DNA of 64,000 nucleotides from CAINVV01 sp963663675 (GCA_963663675.1 OY760498.1:2108001-2172000), one strand, 5' to 3'. Counted from the first letter of the stretch, positions 25,911 to 35,921 are shown. Program-made: numbers and translations. Notes: generated from the sequence alone by a model not told the origin.

Positions 25911-27236
25911 ATGACAACCACAAAGGAGAAACCGGTAGTTAATATATTCTGGATGAGGAGAGACCTTCGGCTGGATGACAATACTGCCTTGTTTCATGCC
26001 CTTAAAACCCGTGAAAACGTTTTGCCAGTATTTATTGGTAATCCTGATATTTTGGCCAGAAAAACCATCGGATTCGATTACCGCATCAATTTCGTTTATG
26101 ATACCCTTTGTCAGATAAAAACCGAACTTGAAAAATTTGGTTCTTCGCTCTATGTTGCTCATGGGCAGCCCATTGATGTCTTTAAGGGCCTTGTGGAAAA
26201 ATACCATATCTGCAGTGTCTACTGCAACCGTGATTATGAACCATATACTATTCGCAGGGATGCTGATATTGAACGCTTTCTTAAAACCTGGCATGTAGAG
26301 TTTTTAACTTACAAAGACCATGTTTTATTTGAGAAAGAGGAGCTGGTCAAGAACGATGGCAAACCTTACACTGTTTTCACTCCATACAAAAACCGGTTTC
26401 TGGATAAACTGAACAATGATGTTGTCCGCCCGTTCAGGACATCCCTTTATTTTCACAACTTTATAAGAATCAAGCCTTTTGAGATGCCTTCAATTGAAGC
26501 TCTTGGGTTTCAAAGAGCTTCAATTGATTTTCCGCCTAAATCACTCGCGAAAAGTTTGTTGGAGAATTACGAAAAAAACAGGGATTTTCCTGCTATGAAC
26601 GGAACTTCAAAATTGAGTCTTCACTTACGGTTTGGCACAGTCAGCATTCGCAAAATCACAGCGCTTGCGATGCTGCATTCACTCACTTTTCTGTCGGAGC
26701 TCATATGGAGGAATTTTTACAGCCAGATATTGTGGTATTTTCCCCATGTTGTCACGAAAGCTTTCAAACCTGCCTATGACAATATTCGATGGGAGAACGA
26801 TGAGGATCAGTTCCAGGCATGGTGCGACGGCCTTACCGGGTACCCGCTGGTAGATGCAGGGATGAGGGAACTGAACCGGACCGGATTTATGCACAACAGG
26901 GTCAGGATGGTGACAGCAAGTTTTTTATGTAAACATCTTTTGATCGACTGGAGGTGGGGAGAGGCATATTTTGCTAACAAGCTGAATGATTATGACCTGG
27001 CTTCCAACAATGGAGGTTGGCAGTGGGCCGCAGGTTCCGGTTGTGATGCTGTTCCTTATTTCAGAATATTCAATCCTGAGTTGCAGGCCCGACGTTTTGA
27101 TCCTGATTTTACCTACATCAAAAAATGGGTTCCTGAATATGGGACCGACAGTTATCCAGGCAGGATAATTGATCACGTCTTCGCTAGAGACAGGGCTATA
27201 GCAAGATACAAGGAGGGACTGGCTTTTGCAGGTTAG
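25911..27236 (+). CDS. Deoxyribodipyrimidine photolyase (class I type)
   Basis: Repairs UV-induced cyclobutane pyrimidine dimers using light and FAD. Start chosen at ATG 25911, just before the antenna-domain hallmark IFWMRRDLRLDDNTALFHAL; the frame opens earlier but without coding sense. The 441-residue product has a Rossmann-like antenna domain and then the FAD domain with ELIWRNFYSQIL, WCDGLTGYPLVDAGMREL, GFMHNRVRMVTASFL and LASNNGGWQWAAGSGCDA. The Asn pair near the flavin (NNGG) is that of CPD photolyases, whereas plant cryptochromes have Asp. Its stop overlaps the convergent nuclease gene by four bases. Confidence 0.93.
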   Translation: MTTTKEKPVVNIFWMRRDLRLDDNTALFHALKTRENVLPVFIGNPDILARKTIGFDYRINFVYDTLCQIKTELEKFGSSLYVAHGQPIDVFKGLVEKYHICSVYCNRDYEPYTIRRDADIERFLKTWHVEFLTYKDHVLFEKEELVKNDGKPYTVFTPYKNRFLDKLNNDVVRPFRTSLYFHNFIRIKPFEMPSIEALGFQRASIDFPPKSLAKSLLENYEKNRDFPAMNGTSKLSLHLRFGTVSIRKITALAMLHSLTFLSELIWRNFYSQILWYFPHVVTKAFKPAYDNIRWENDEDQFQAWCDGLTGYPLVDAGMRELNRTGFMHNRVRMVTASFLCKHLLIDWRWGEAYFANKLNDYDLASNNGGWQWAAGSGCDAVPYFRIFNPELQARRFDPDFTYIKKWVPEYGTDSYPGRIIDHVFARDRAIARYKEGLAFAG

Positions 27237-28585
27237 AATTCAACAATTTTTACCTGCCTGTGGTATTTTTTCAGGTAACTGCGGATAATGATTCGCGCAT
27301 CCCAGTTGTCTTTGTGTTTCCGGACACAATCATTAAGTGTCTCATAATTAATACTTAATGAATCCGTGGAAATGTAACCAAAACCTATGTATTTTCCTTG
27401 TGCGACTTTGATTACTGCCATTTCATCTTTGTTTCTTCCTTTTTCAAGAACGAAAAAATTATCAGAATGAAACAACCAGGGCTTTATTACCTCTTGTACC
27501 CGTGCGTTATAAACTGATGGTTCCTCTTTCCCTTCACAAGCTCCCAGGCAACTACCGAATCCTGAATTAAAGCAGCCGTTTGGACGGTCATCCAGGTGAC
27601 ACAATTTTTTGCACAAGGAATATTTTTCGGCCCTTCCATGCAAAAAGTCGATTGCTTCCTGGTAAAAATTGAAAGCAGTAAGTGGCAGATCTTCCTCTTC
27701 AATCTTTTTAACCTGCAGGTGCAGGTACCCATTTTCATCTTCAAATGAAAATATGCCGAAATTATTCGCAGGCCGTCGCAAAGACCTGTTGTAGCGGGGC
27801 ACGTTGGCCTTGATTTCCTCAGATTCCAACAGCAATGCAACAAGTTCACTGCCAGTCACTTCATGGCCGATAGAAGCAACCCTGTCACTCATTTCCATCG
27901 CCTTTTTTGTGAGCCGGTTATTTAAATGAGAGATAATCCGTTGGTGGATGTTTTTGCTTTTGCCGATATAAATCAGTTCATCTTTGGAATCATACAGGTA
28001 ATAGACTCCGCAATTGCCCGGAACGGATGCAATGGTTTCTTCCGAAAGATTTCCCCTGCGTGAAGTGAATAAATCCTGATCAACCGTTTCGTTTTGTCTG
28101 AGAATCATTTCGAACAATTTCACGGTAGCAAGGGCATCACCACCTGCCCGGTGCCTTCCTTCAATCGTGATGTTCAAATCATTGCAGATATTGCCAAGGG
28201 AGTAGGAGGGAAGCCCGGGAATCAGTTTCCTGCTGAGGGTTACAGTACAAAGCGTTTTGCGTTTATAATCATATCCAAGTCTTTTAAATTCCTCTCTTAC
28301 AAATGAATAATCGAATGATACATTGTGCGCAACAAATGTTGTGTTGGCAGTGATCTCGACAATTTTTTTTGCGATTTCGTAAAATTTAGGTGCAGTTTCA
28401 ACCATTTCATTTGTAATTCCGGTGAGTCTGGTAATATTGTAGGGAATATTGCATTCAGGATTAACCAGTGATACGAAGGAATCGATGATTTGAGATCCGT
28501 TGTAAACAAAGATGGCAATCTCGGTAATTTTCCCGTTTGAAGGCGAAGTTCCCGTGGTTTCAACATCAATGACTGCGTAATTCAT
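27233..28585 (-). CDS. DnaQ-like 3'-5' exonuclease fused to a GIY-YIG (UvrC/Cho-like) nuclease
   Basis: A two-nuclease protein of 450 residues. The N-terminal DEDDh exonuclease domain (about 1-170) shows AVIDVETTG, VAHNVSFDYSFVREEF and HRAGGDALATVKLF. Next comes a GIY-YIG endonuclease domain (about 190-280: GVYYLYDSKDELIYIGKSKN), then a cysteine-rich segment CKKLCHLDDRPNGCF...CLGAC like that in UvrC and Cho. ATG 28585 chosen over a TTG three codons earlier. The architecture is known across bacteria as a DNA polymerase III epsilon/UvrC-like protein, presumably for DNA repair. The neighbouring photolyase gene fits a repair setting. Confidence 0.9.
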   Translation of the reverse strand: MNYAVIDVETTGTSPSNGKITEIAIFVYNGSQIIDSFVSLVNPECNIPYNITRLTGITNEMVETAPKFYEIAKKIVEITANTTFVAHNVSFDYSFVREEFKRLGYDYKRKTLCTVTLSRKLIPGLPSYSLGNICNDLNITIEGRHRAGGDALATVKLFEMILRQNETVDQDLFTSRRGNLSEETIASVPGNCGVYYLYDSKDELIYIGKSKNIHQRIISHLNNRLTKKAMEMSDRVASIGHEVTGSELVALLLESEEIKANVPRYNRSLRRPANNFGIFSFEDENGYLHLQVKKIEEEDLPLTAFNFYQEAIDFLHGRAEKYSLCKKLCHLDDRPNGCFNSGFGSCLGACEGKEEPSVYNARVQEVIKPWLFHSDNFFVLEKGRNKDEMAVIKVAQGKYIGFGYISTDSLSINYETLNDCVRKHKDNWDARIIIRSYLKKYHRQVKIVEF

Positions 28586-28594
28586 CTGTAACAA

Positions 28595-28742
28595 TTTTAT
28601 AACGGATCAGGTTTCCAGGAGGATCACCCGGACAAATTTATTTTTTCTGTACGATAAAACCCAGATTTAAACGCAGGAAATTTTTTGGAGGATAACCTTG
28701 CATTTCACTTCCTGAGAGGGAATGCCGTAAAAAGATTATTGT
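28595..28742. other. Leader region of tRNA-Arg
   Basis: Intergenic between the divergent nuclease gene and the tRNA; no ORF or hairpin of note beyond the promoter element given separately. Confidence 0.4.
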
Positions 28743-28750
28743 TACCTTTG
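28743..28750 (+). promoter_or_regulatory. -7 promoter element for tRNA-Arg
   Basis: TACCTTTG followed by C matches TAnnTTTGC and ends 12 bases before the mature tRNA 5' end. No matching -33 TTTG is seen. Confidence 0.55.
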
Positions 28751-28762
28751 CAGCTCTTTAAC

Positions 28763-28834
28763 GGCCCCATAGTTTAATGGATAGAATGGAGGATTCCGGT
28801 TCCTTTGATCTGGGTTCGAATCCCGGTGGGGTCA
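28763..28834 (+). tRNA. tRNA-Arg (anticodon CCG)
   Basis: The 72-base cloverleaf has acceptor GGCCCCA pairing with TGGGGTC and discriminator A. The anticodon stem GAGGA/TCCTT encloses the loop TTCCGGT, giving anticodon CCG. The T arm is CTGGG-TTCGAAT-CCCGG. CCA is not encoded. It reads the CGG arginine codon. Confidence 0.95.
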
Positions 28835-29195
28835 CATCTGCCTCTGTAATCAATTGATTTACAGGGGTATTTTTTTGAGTATAAACAGTTGATATATTCT
28901 TTTAGAACAAAGAGATTTAACCCAAAATTTAATTTCAAATAATTCAAGTCAGTTCATTGAACGATTCAAAGTGATACTTCCCAGTTCATAACGGTAAACT
29001 TCGTAAAATTTGTCCTGCCAGATGCGGTGATTAAAAATTATTGAATTCACTTTTAAATATGAGTGTTTATCTCATTTGTAATATATTTGACAAAAGAACT
29101 ACCGCGTATCCGGTTAATTCTTTGAGTTATCTTTATCATTAAAAGAGTGAATCATAAAAAATAAGACTTTTATCAACCTGTCATTTATAAAAAGT
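28835..29195. other. Intergenic region between tRNA-Arg and the mannosidase gene
   Basis: About 360 bases, AT-rich, without an ORF or stable hairpin beyond a short ATCAATTGAT dyad just after the tRNA. A weak TATCTTTA near 29129 may be the -7 element of the following gene. Confidence 0.4.
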
Positions 29196-31508
29196 ATGTT
29201 TTTAAAACTAATGATTTCCGTCCTGACAAGCTGCCTTTATTCAAGTTTTTTGTCTGCCCAGGTTGTAACTGAGGACCTGACCCGTTACGTAGATCCGCTG
29301 ATAGGTACTAAGGAGATGGGTCATGTGTTTCCGGGGGCCTGTGTTCCATTTGGAATGGTGCAACTAAGTCCCGATACCGACACCATCCCATATGCCGTAA
29401 ATGGAAAATATACTGGAACTGTTTATCGTTATTGTGCAGGATATCAATACAATGACAAAACAATAGTCGGCTTTACCCATACTCATTTAAGCGGTACCGG
29501 GCATTCAGATCTTTCGGACTTTCTTGTAATGCCTACCGTTGGCAAAGTTCAGCTTAATCCAGGAACTGCTGATAAGCCCGAAAGCGGTTACCGTTCCCGG
29601 TTTAGTCACGAGACAGAGAAAGCGGAGCCCGGTTACTATCGTGTCAGGCTTGATGATTACAATATTGATGCAGAAATGACCGCGACAGCACATACAGGTT
29701 TTCATCAGTATACCTTTCCGGAAAGTAACGATGCTCATATCATTCTGGATATGAATCATGGTATATATAATTATGAAGGGAAAGTATTATGGTCCTATAT
29801 TCGCGTAGAGAATGATACTTTAGTAACAGGGTATCGTATCACAAGTGGTTGGGCAAGAACCAATTACATCTATTTCGCCATGGTCTTCTCAAAACCGGTC
29901 AAAAACTATGGAGGTAAAAATGATGAAGACCTGGTATACAAGGGTTTCTGGCGCAAATTCGACCAGGAGCATAACTTCCCTGAGATGGCAGGAAAAAAAC
30001 TGCGGGCGCATTTCGATTTTGCAACAAAAGCAGGTGAAAAGATAAAGGTTAAATTTGCCATATCAGCCGTCAGTACTGAAGGAGCATTGAAAAACCTTCA
30101 GGCAGAAATCCCTCATTTTGATTTTGATAAAACGCGTACTGAGGCCAATACCAACTGGCAAAAAGAACTTAGCCGCATAAAGATTGAGGCTTCTCCAGAA
30201 AAGAAGAAGACTTTCTATACCTCACTTTATCATACTTTTATCAATCCAATTGAATATATGGATGTGGACGGAGAGTACCGGGGATTGGATCACAATATTC
30301 ACCAGGCAAAAGATTTTACAAATTATTCAGTGTTCTCTTTGTGGGACACGTATCGGGCCCTTCACCCATTGTTCACCCTGATTCAGCCTCATAGGGCTTC
30401 AGATATGATCAATTCGATGCTGGCGCATTACGATCAGAGTGTTCACAAGCTTTTACCAGTCTGGAGCCATTTTGGAAATGAAAACTGGTGTATGATTGGT
30501 TATCATTCGGTTCCGGTTATTGTTGATGCATGGATCAATGGCATTCGCGGGTTTGATGGTAAACGAGCGCTGGCCGCCTGTGTCGCATCAGCAACGAACC
30601 GAAATTACGGAAACCTGGGTGATTATATAGATTTAGGCTACGTGCCCTATGATTTAAATGCGGTCGGGTCTTCCATGACCCTTGAATATGCTTATGATGA
30701 CTGGACTATTGCACAGTTGGCCAGATCGCTTGGTGATACTGTTATTGCCGGGCAGTTTGAGAAAAGAGCCAATAACTGGAAAATCCTGTTTAATGAGCAC
30801 ACCGGATTTGTTGGGGCAAAAGACCGCATGGGAAACTGGAAAACACCGTTTGATCCCATGCATACTGCCAACGAAGGATTTATTGAGGGAAATTCATGGA
30901 ATTATTCCCTTTATGTTCCCCAGGACGTGATGGCCTTAATCGGGAAAATGGGTGGTAATAAACGGTTTGTAGCACATCTCGATTCATTGTTCACAATGTA
31001 CATGCCGGATAAATACTTTGCCGAAACCGAGGACATTACGCGTGAAGGACTGGTTGGTTGTTATGTTCACGGGAATGAACCGAGCCATCATGTGGCTTAT
31101 TTGTACAACTGGGCCGGTCAACCATGGAAAACACAAGAGCGGATCCATCAGATTGTAAACACAATGTACCTCAATAAACCCGATGGTTTGTGCGGAAATG
31201 ACGATTGCGGCCAAATGTCGGCCTGGTATGTTTTTTCGTCAGTAGGATTCTATCCAGTCTGCCCGGGATCAGGTGAATATGCAATAGGATCACCGTCAGT
31301 CAGCCAGGCAATTGTTCATCTTGGCGCCGGTAAGAATCTGATAATCAAAGCACCTAATTTATCTGAAAAAAATATCTATATCAAATCAGTAAACCTGAAT
31401 GGGAAACCTTTGAAAACAAGTTTTCTTTCGCACAGTGATATATCACAAGGTGGCGAGCTGATTTTCGAGATGAGTAATCACCCGAACAAAAGTTGGGGCG
31501 TTAATTAG
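29196..31508 (+). CDS. GH92 family alpha-mannosidase (exported)
   Basis: A calcium-dependent exo-acting alpha-mannosidase, probably alpha-1,2, working on mannose-containing glycans in the periplasm or at the cell surface. A signal peptide ends at SSFLSAQ. The two-domain GH92 layout is complete in 770 residues. The N-terminal beta-sandwich shows YVDPLIGTKEMGHVFPGA and FTHTHLSGTGHSD. The (alpha/alpha)6 barrel has the catalytic-acid region HGNEPSHHVAYLYNWAGQPW near residue 623 and CGNDDCGQMSAWYVFSSVGF near 665. It stands alone with no SusC/D pair nearby, so it is not part of a classical polysaccharide utilisation locus here. Confidence 0.95.
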   Translation: MFLKLMISVLTSCLYSSFLSAQVVTEDLTRYVDPLIGTKEMGHVFPGACVPFGMVQLSPDTDTIPYAVNGKYTGTVYRYCAGYQYNDKTIVGFTHTHLSGTGHSDLSDFLVMPTVGKVQLNPGTADKPESGYRSRFSHETEKAEPGYYRVRLDDYNIDAEMTATAHTGFHQYTFPESNDAHIILDMNHGIYNYEGKVLWSYIRVENDTLVTGYRITSGWARTNYIYFAMVFSKPVKNYGGKNDEDLVYKGFWRKFDQEHNFPEMAGKKLRAHFDFATKAGEKIKVKFAISAVSTEGALKNLQAEIPHFDFDKTRTEANTNWQKELSRIKIEASPEKKKTFYTSLYHTFINPIEYMDVDGEYRGLDHNIHQAKDFTNYSVFSLWDTYRALHPLFTLIQPHRASDMINSMLAHYDQSVHKLLPVWSHFGNENWCMIGYHSVPVIVDAWINGIRGFDGKRALAACVASATNRNYGNLGDYIDLGYVPYDLNAVGSSMTLEYAYDDWTIAQLARSLGDTVIAGQFEKRANNWKILFNEHTGFVGAKDRMGNWKTPFDPMHTANEGFIEGNSWNYSLYVPQDVMALIGKMGGNKRFVAHLDSLFTMYMPDKYFAETEDITREGLVGCYVHGNEPSHHVAYLYNWAGQPWKTQERIHQIVNTMYLNKPDGLCGNDDCGQMSAWYVFSSVGFYPVCPGSGEYAIGSPSVSQAIVHLGAGKNLIIKAPNLSEKNIYIKSVNLNGKPLKTSFLSHSDISQGGELIFEMSNHPNKSWGVN

Positions 31509-31530
31509 TTCATAGTTCATTCCGTTTTCC

Positions 31531-31953
31531 TCAATTTTTCAATTCATGTTCAATATATCTCTTTTGTTTAAAAGATACTTCAAAATATTGAAGATCAATA
31601 CTTATACCATAAAAGATCTCGAAATTGTTGGATGAATATTGCTTTACCGAATTGATAAATGAAACTGTCAATACGGACTCTTTGGGTTTATTTACCAATA
31701 TTGCAAACTTCTTTACGATCCTGTAAACAGGATTTTTCTTGGCTTCTTCAACGCATATTTCAAAGTCACTTTGTTTAATTTCAAAGTCACAATCCCTGAA
31801 ATCATAAATTGTATTGAATGAGGGATTGTATAATGGGTGTTCATTGCGAAGATTTATTTGTACTAGCAGGTCGTTGATTTTCAGTACGACTGAATGGTAC
31901 ACCAACACCAATTTTAATTCAGCAAGTACTGTGAACCGAAGTTGACCTTTCAT
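31531..31953 (-). CDS. Hypothetical protein, STAS/SpoIIAA-like pattern
   Basis: A 140-residue cytosolic protein without signal peptide or membrane segments. The central FNTIYDFRDCDFEI and the alternating strand/helix pattern (VYRIVKKFAILVNKPKES, later FEIFYGISIDLQYF) resemble small Bacteroidota proteins of STAS or SpoIIAA-like fold, but this is weak. It converges on the mannosidase gene with 22 bp between and has a 306-bp upstream region shared with the LolA/ABC operon. Real coding is likely, function unknown. Confidence 0.6.
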   Translation of the reverse strand: MKGQLRFTVLAELKLVLVYHSVVLKINDLLVQINLRNEHPLYNPSFNTIYDFRDCDFEIKQSDFEICVEEAKKNPVYRIVKKFAILVNKPKESVLTVSFINSVKQYSSNNFEIFYGISIDLQYFEVSFKQKRYIEHELKN

Positions 31954-32178
31954 AGTACCATTTAAAAAATAAAAAATAGTGCATAGCTTTTCTGAAAATA
32001 TTTTATTTTGAGGTTAAGTTTAAGATAAAATCTAACTAAAGAGTGCCGGAATAAAAACCGGTAGTCTCCGAAAACTTTAAATATTAACAGGAACCGAATT
32101 CGAATTTTTCCTTAGACCATACATTTTTGTATAAAATTGTCGTGTTGTTTGAATTGGCTGATCCCTGAGTTGGCATTA

Positions 32179-32187
32179 TAAATTTGC
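32179..32187 (+). promoter_or_regulatory. Promoter -7 element of the LolA-like/ABC operon
   Basis: TAAATTTGC matches the TAnnTTTGC consensus, 72 bases before the ATG at 32260. TTG at 32154 or TTTG at 32148 could serve as a poorly spaced -33 element. The rest of 31954-32259 shows nothing else. Confidence 0.55.
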
Positions 32188-32259
32188 GGGTCTGAAAACT
32201 TTTATCTATCTTTTCTTCCTCCTTTAACCGGGAAATTGAGTCATTTAAACCGATTATTT

Positions 32260-33024
32260 ATGAAATGCAGGTATTCATCAATACTGCTTCTTTTGATGCT
32301 TGGAACAGGTCCATGCGCAGTTACCGCGCAGGTTCTCAGTGCGAAGGATATAGTCAGAAAGTCAGATGAAAAATTCAACGGGGAGAAGAGCAGCTACAGT
32401 GTGATGTCGATGACTATTATACGGCCTGCCTGGCAAAGGACTATTGAATTCAGGAACTGGTCTCTGGGTAAGGAATATGCGCTTACCCTGATAACTTCTC
32501 CTGCCAAAGAGGCAGGACAATCATTTTTGAAAAGAGGCAATGAAATGTGGAGTTGGAATCCATCCATCAGCAGGCTGATAAAACTTCCTCCCTCCATGAT
32601 GTCGCAAGGCTGGATGGGTTCGGATTATACCAATGATGATATTCTGAAGGAATCTTCCGTTGTAAACGACTATAGCCATGAAATTGCCGGCGAAGAAATC
32701 GTTGGCGGCCGTTTATGCTATAAAATTAAAATGACTGCCAGGGAGAATGCTTCAATTATCTGGGGAAAGCAGTTAAGATGGATCGATAAAAAGGAATTCC
32801 TCGTTTTAAGGGCAGAGTTGTATGATGAAGACGGATACCTTGTAAGGACTGAGACCGGATCTGCCATCAAGGTTATGGATGGGCGGACAGTGACCTCAAG
32901 AATAGAGATGGTTCCCAAGGAAGAGCCTGAAAATAAAACTGTTATTGAGATTCGGGAGATTAAATTCAATATCCCTATAGCGGAAAACTATTTTTCGCAG
33001 CAGAATATGAAAAGGAAACTCTGA
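32260..33024 (+). CDS. LolA-like outer-membrane lipoprotein-sorting protein (COG2834 type)
   Basis: A 254-residue periplasmic protein. Signal peptide from ATG 32260 (YSSILLLLMLGTGPCAVTAQ). The body fits the COG2834 branch of the LolA/LolB superfamily: DIVRKSDEKFNGEKSSYSVM, RTIEFRNWSLGKEYALTLI, SFLKRGNEMWSWNPSISRLI, then LPPSMMSQGWMGSDYTNDDI. These proteins bind acyl chains in a half barrel and often go with FtsX-type ABC exporters, as here. It is the first gene of an operon with two permeases, an ATPase and a phosphoesterase, and probably takes cargo from the exporter. Confidence 0.85.
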   Translation: MKCRYSSILLLLMLGTGPCAVTAQVLSAKDIVRKSDEKFNGEKSSYSVMSMTIIRPAWQRTIEFRNWSLGKEYALTLITSPAKEAGQSFLKRGNEMWSWNPSISRLIKLPPSMMSQGWMGSDYTNDDILKESSVVNDYSHEIAGEEIVGGRLCYKIKMTARENASIIWGKQLRWIDKKEFLVLRAELYDEDGYLVRTETGSAIKVMDGRTVTSRIEMVPKEEPENKTVIEIREIKFNIPIAENYFSQQNMKRKL

Positions 33025-33062
33025 TATCGTTAAAAAATGCATGATACTGACAAAAAGATGGC

Positions 33063-34484
33063 ATGAGAGAAGAATTTAAAATTGCCTGGAGAAATCTTTG
33101 GAGGAACAGGCGCCGTACCATAATTACCTCGTCATCAGTATTCTTTGCAGTCTTTTTTGCTGTGATCATGAGATCTTACCAGCTTGGTAGCTATGATCAC
33201 ATGATTACTGGTTTTATTGAGTCTTTTACCGGTTACATACAGGTTCAGCATGTAAAATATCAGGATAATCCATTGATTGATAATTCATTCGAATACAATG
33301 ATTCGATCGCTTCAGCCATAATGCATGTTGACGATGTGGTATCTGTTACTCCCCATATTGAATCTTTCACCCTGGCTTCAAATGGCACACAAACAAAGGG
33401 CGTTGCTGTCATTGCCATTGACCCCGTCAGGGAAAGGAAATTTTCGGATCCGGAGATTAGAATGGTTAAGTACAGAATCACAGATAAGGCAGTTAAACTA
33501 TTTAAAGAATCCGGATACATACCGGACGGTCTCCTGAAAAAAGTGACCAACAACCTTGGAAAGTCTTACTCATCTGTTGCAAGGTTGCGAATGGAACTTG
33601 GACTCTCTGACAAGGAGGATGAACTGTTCCTGCCAAAGATTCTTAACGCTTCGGAAGTTTCAAACGGCTACCTGGCAAATGATGATAATGGGATATTGGT
33701 GTCTGACAGGTTGTCCCGGTACCTGAAAGTTGCTGTTGGTGATTCAGTAATTCTGATTGGGCAGGGGTACCACGGAATCTCCGCAACGGGGATATTCCCG
33801 GTCAGGGGAATCATAAAAATGCCATCTCCTGATATCGACAATAAATTGATTATCATGACAATACCAACAGCTCAGAAATTTTTTGATGCTGATGGCAAAA
33901 TCACCTCGCTTGTTGTCAATCTCACAAATAAATCAGAACGGACCATAAAACGAGCTAAAGCCGGGATTAATTCCCTCCTGCCTGATAAAAATACGACAGC
34001 CAAAACCTGGTATGAGCTGAATCCAATACTTTATCAGCAAATTCAGGGTGATAGTCAGACCGGGATGGCAATGCTCGGACTTCTTTACTTTATTATTTTC
34101 TTTGGCATATTCGGGACAGTGATGATGATGGTATCGGAGCGCAGAAAGGAATTTGGCGTACTGGTGGCAATTGGAATGCAGAAACAGAAACTTAAAAGGA
34201 TTGTGACAATTGAAATGATGCTTTTGGGTTCTATTGGTCTGATATGTGGCATGTTAGCCAGTGTGCCGTTAATCATGTATTTCTACTGGTACCCTATATT
34301 GCTGAAAGGGGAACTGGGAAATATGATGGAAGACTATGGATGGGACCCGGTAATGCCCTCCGCCTGGTTTGGACCTTATTTTTACTGGCAGGCCGCCATT
34401 GTGGCGTTGATGGTTTTACTGGCGACCATTTATCCTTTGCGAAAGATAAATACCTTGAAAGAAATTGAAGCGCTCAGAAGCTAA
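33063..34484 (+). CDS. FtsX/LolC-type ABC transporter permease (1)
   Basis: A 473-residue inner-membrane permease with the MacB/LolCDE layout. A short cytosolic lead (EEFKIAWRNLWRNRRRT) and first membrane helix (SSVFFAVFFAVIMRS) precede a large periplasmic MacB-like domain (about 45-325). Three more helices follow (LLYFIIFFGIFGTVMMMVSE, MMLLGSIGLICGMLASVPL, YWQAAIVALMVLLATIYPL). The ERRKEFGVLVAIGM coupling segment follows the second helix, as in LolC/LolE. It begins 38 bp after the LolA-like gene and 12 bp before the second permease, so the two probably form a heterodimer. Confidence 0.88.
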   Translation: MREEFKIAWRNLWRNRRRTIITSSSVFFAVFFAVIMRSYQLGSYDHMITGFIESFTGYIQVQHVKYQDNPLIDNSFEYNDSIASAIMHVDDVVSVTPHIESFTLASNGTQTKGVAVIAIDPVRERKFSDPEIRMVKYRITDKAVKLFKESGYIPDGLLKKVTNNLGKSYSSVARLRMELGLSDKEDELFLPKILNASEVSNGYLANDDNGILVSDRLSRYLKVAVGDSVILIGQGYHGISATGIFPVRGIIKMPSPDIDNKLIIMTIPTAQKFFDADGKITSLVVNLTNKSERTIKRAKAGINSLLPDKNTTAKTWYELNPILYQQIQGDSQTGMAMLGLLYFIIFFGIFGTVMMMVSERRKEFGVLVAIGMQKQKLKRIVTIEMMLLGSIGLICGMLASVPLIMYFYWYPILLKGELGNMMEDYGWDPVMPSAWFGPYFYWQAAIVALMVLLATIYPLRKINTLKEIEALRS

Positions 34485-34496
34485 AAATATACTGCA

Positions 34497-35921
34497 ATGA
34501 TCTGGTCAATAGCCTGGAAGAATGTATGGCGCAATAAAAAGAGAAGCCTGGTTGTTATCGTGGCGGTGACTCTTGGCATTATTGCCGGTGTGCTGCTTGT
34601 CGGCATCATGGAAGGATGGGTGCAACAACGCCTGAATGATGTAATATACAATGAAGTATCTCATATTCAAATTCATAACAATGAATATATCAAAAACGAG
34701 GAGATCAACCTCTCCGTCACCAATTTAGAAAAGTTAAGTCAAAGCCTTGATACCATGCATGAGCTTGCTGGATGGGCCAAAAGGACCAAGCTCATTGCCA
34801 TGGCAATTACTCCATGGGCAAATACTGGTTTAAAAATTTATGGAATCGACCCTCTTAAAGAAAAGCAGGTAACACAAATCTACAGTAAAATTGTACCTGA
34901 AGGAGGAAAATACCTTGATGTTAATAGTCCGGGCGATATACTGATAAGCGATAAAACCGCTGAAATACTTAAGCTGAAGCAATATATTGTTAAGGACAGT
35001 ACAATAGACATTCTCGGAAGGGAGAAAGTCCCGGCAACCATCCTTTCAAAGCTTCAGAATCTAAAAGATACCAGGTTCAGATCAACGGCCGAATTTAGGG
35101 AAGTATTGCGTAAAGTATTCAATAAGAGGGAACTGGATAGTTATGGTCCTCTTATTATAGAAAAAACACTCGATTACAGGATCAGGAGTAAGGTTCAGAT
35201 TGCACTATCAGACAGACAGGGCACCCCGGTCCAGGGAATATTCAGATTATGTGGTATTTACAGAACAACAAACACCGGTTTTGATCAGACTTCCGCTTTT
35301 GTAAATGCTGGTGAACTGGCGAAACTCTACGGAGGCAATGAAATCCTCACCCATGAAATCGCCATATTGCTCAAAAACCCTGAAGATGTTGATACAGTAA
35401 AAGAAAAGCTGACCCGGATAGCAGGGGATAATTCAGTCAGGTCCTGGAAAGAAATTGCACCGGATGCAGCCATGATGAATGATTTTATGATCATATATTA
35501 TGTTTTTTTTATTGGAATAATCATGTTTGCTCTTGCTTTTGGTATCATCAATACCATGCTGATGGCAATCCTTGAAAGGACCAAGGAATTAGGTATGCTC
35601 ATGGCGATAGGTATGAATCATCAACGGATTTTTAAAATGATCATGCTGGAAACGATATTTCTGACTTTCGTCGGTGCGGTGGCAGGCATGCTTTCAGGAT
35701 GGGCAATTGCCTCCATACTTGGAAATACCGGCATCTATTTTTCAGCCTGGGGTGAGGGATTTGAAGCCATTGGTTTTGCAGCAAAAGTGTACCCTGTGAT
35801 TAAAATTAAACTGTTCATATTCATCACGGTACTGGTATTTGTCACAGCGACGGTTTCTTCGGTTGGGCCTGCCCGCAAAGCTCTGAAGCTCAATCCGGTG
35901 GATGCGCTCAGAACAGACTAG
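34497..35921 (+). CDS. FtsX/LolE-type ABC transporter permease (2)
   Basis: Partner permease of 474 residues with the same four-helix, large-periplasmic-domain design. It has WSIAWKNVWRNKKRSLVVI at the N-terminus, YVFFIGIIMFALAFGIINTM after the periplasmic domain, the coupling segment ERTKELGMLMAIGM, and two last helices ending in VGPARKALKLNPVDALRTD. That ending is characteristic of this permease class. Together with the first permease and the ATPase it should make a mechanotransmission-type exporter acting on lipoproteins, lipids or peptides from the inner membrane. The cargo is not evident from sequence. Confidence 0.88.
   Translation: MIWSIAWKNVWRNKKRSLVVIVAVTLGIIAGVLLVGIMEGWVQQRLNDVIYNEVSHIQIHNNEYIKNEEINLSVTNLEKLSQSLDTMHELAGWAKRTKLIAMAITPWANTGLKIYGIDPLKEKQVTQIYSKIVPEGGKYLDVNSPGDILISDKTAEILKLKQYIVKDSTIDILGREKVPATILSKLQNLKDTRFRSTAEFREVLRKVFNKRELDSYGPLIIEKTLDYRIRSKVQIALSDRQGTPVQGIFRLCGIYRTTNTGFDQTSAFVNAGELAKLYGGNEILTHEIAILLKNPEDVDTVKEKLTRIAGDNSVRSWKEIAPDAAMMNDFMIIYYVFFIGIIMFALAFGIINTMLMAILERTKELGMLMAIGMNHQRIFKMIMLETIFLTFVGAVAGMLSGWAIASILGNTGIYFSAWGEGFEAIGFAAKVYPVIKIKLFIFITVLVFVTATVSSVGPARKALKLNPVDALRTD

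Noticed and set aside
25905..26294. Minus-strand frame of 129 codons within the photolyase gene
   Set aside because: Antisense to the photolyase antenna domain; no independent support.
28763..29195. Integration site or mobile element next to tRNA-Arg
   Set aside because: No integrase, no repeat of the tRNA 3' end and no change in gene content was seen downstream.
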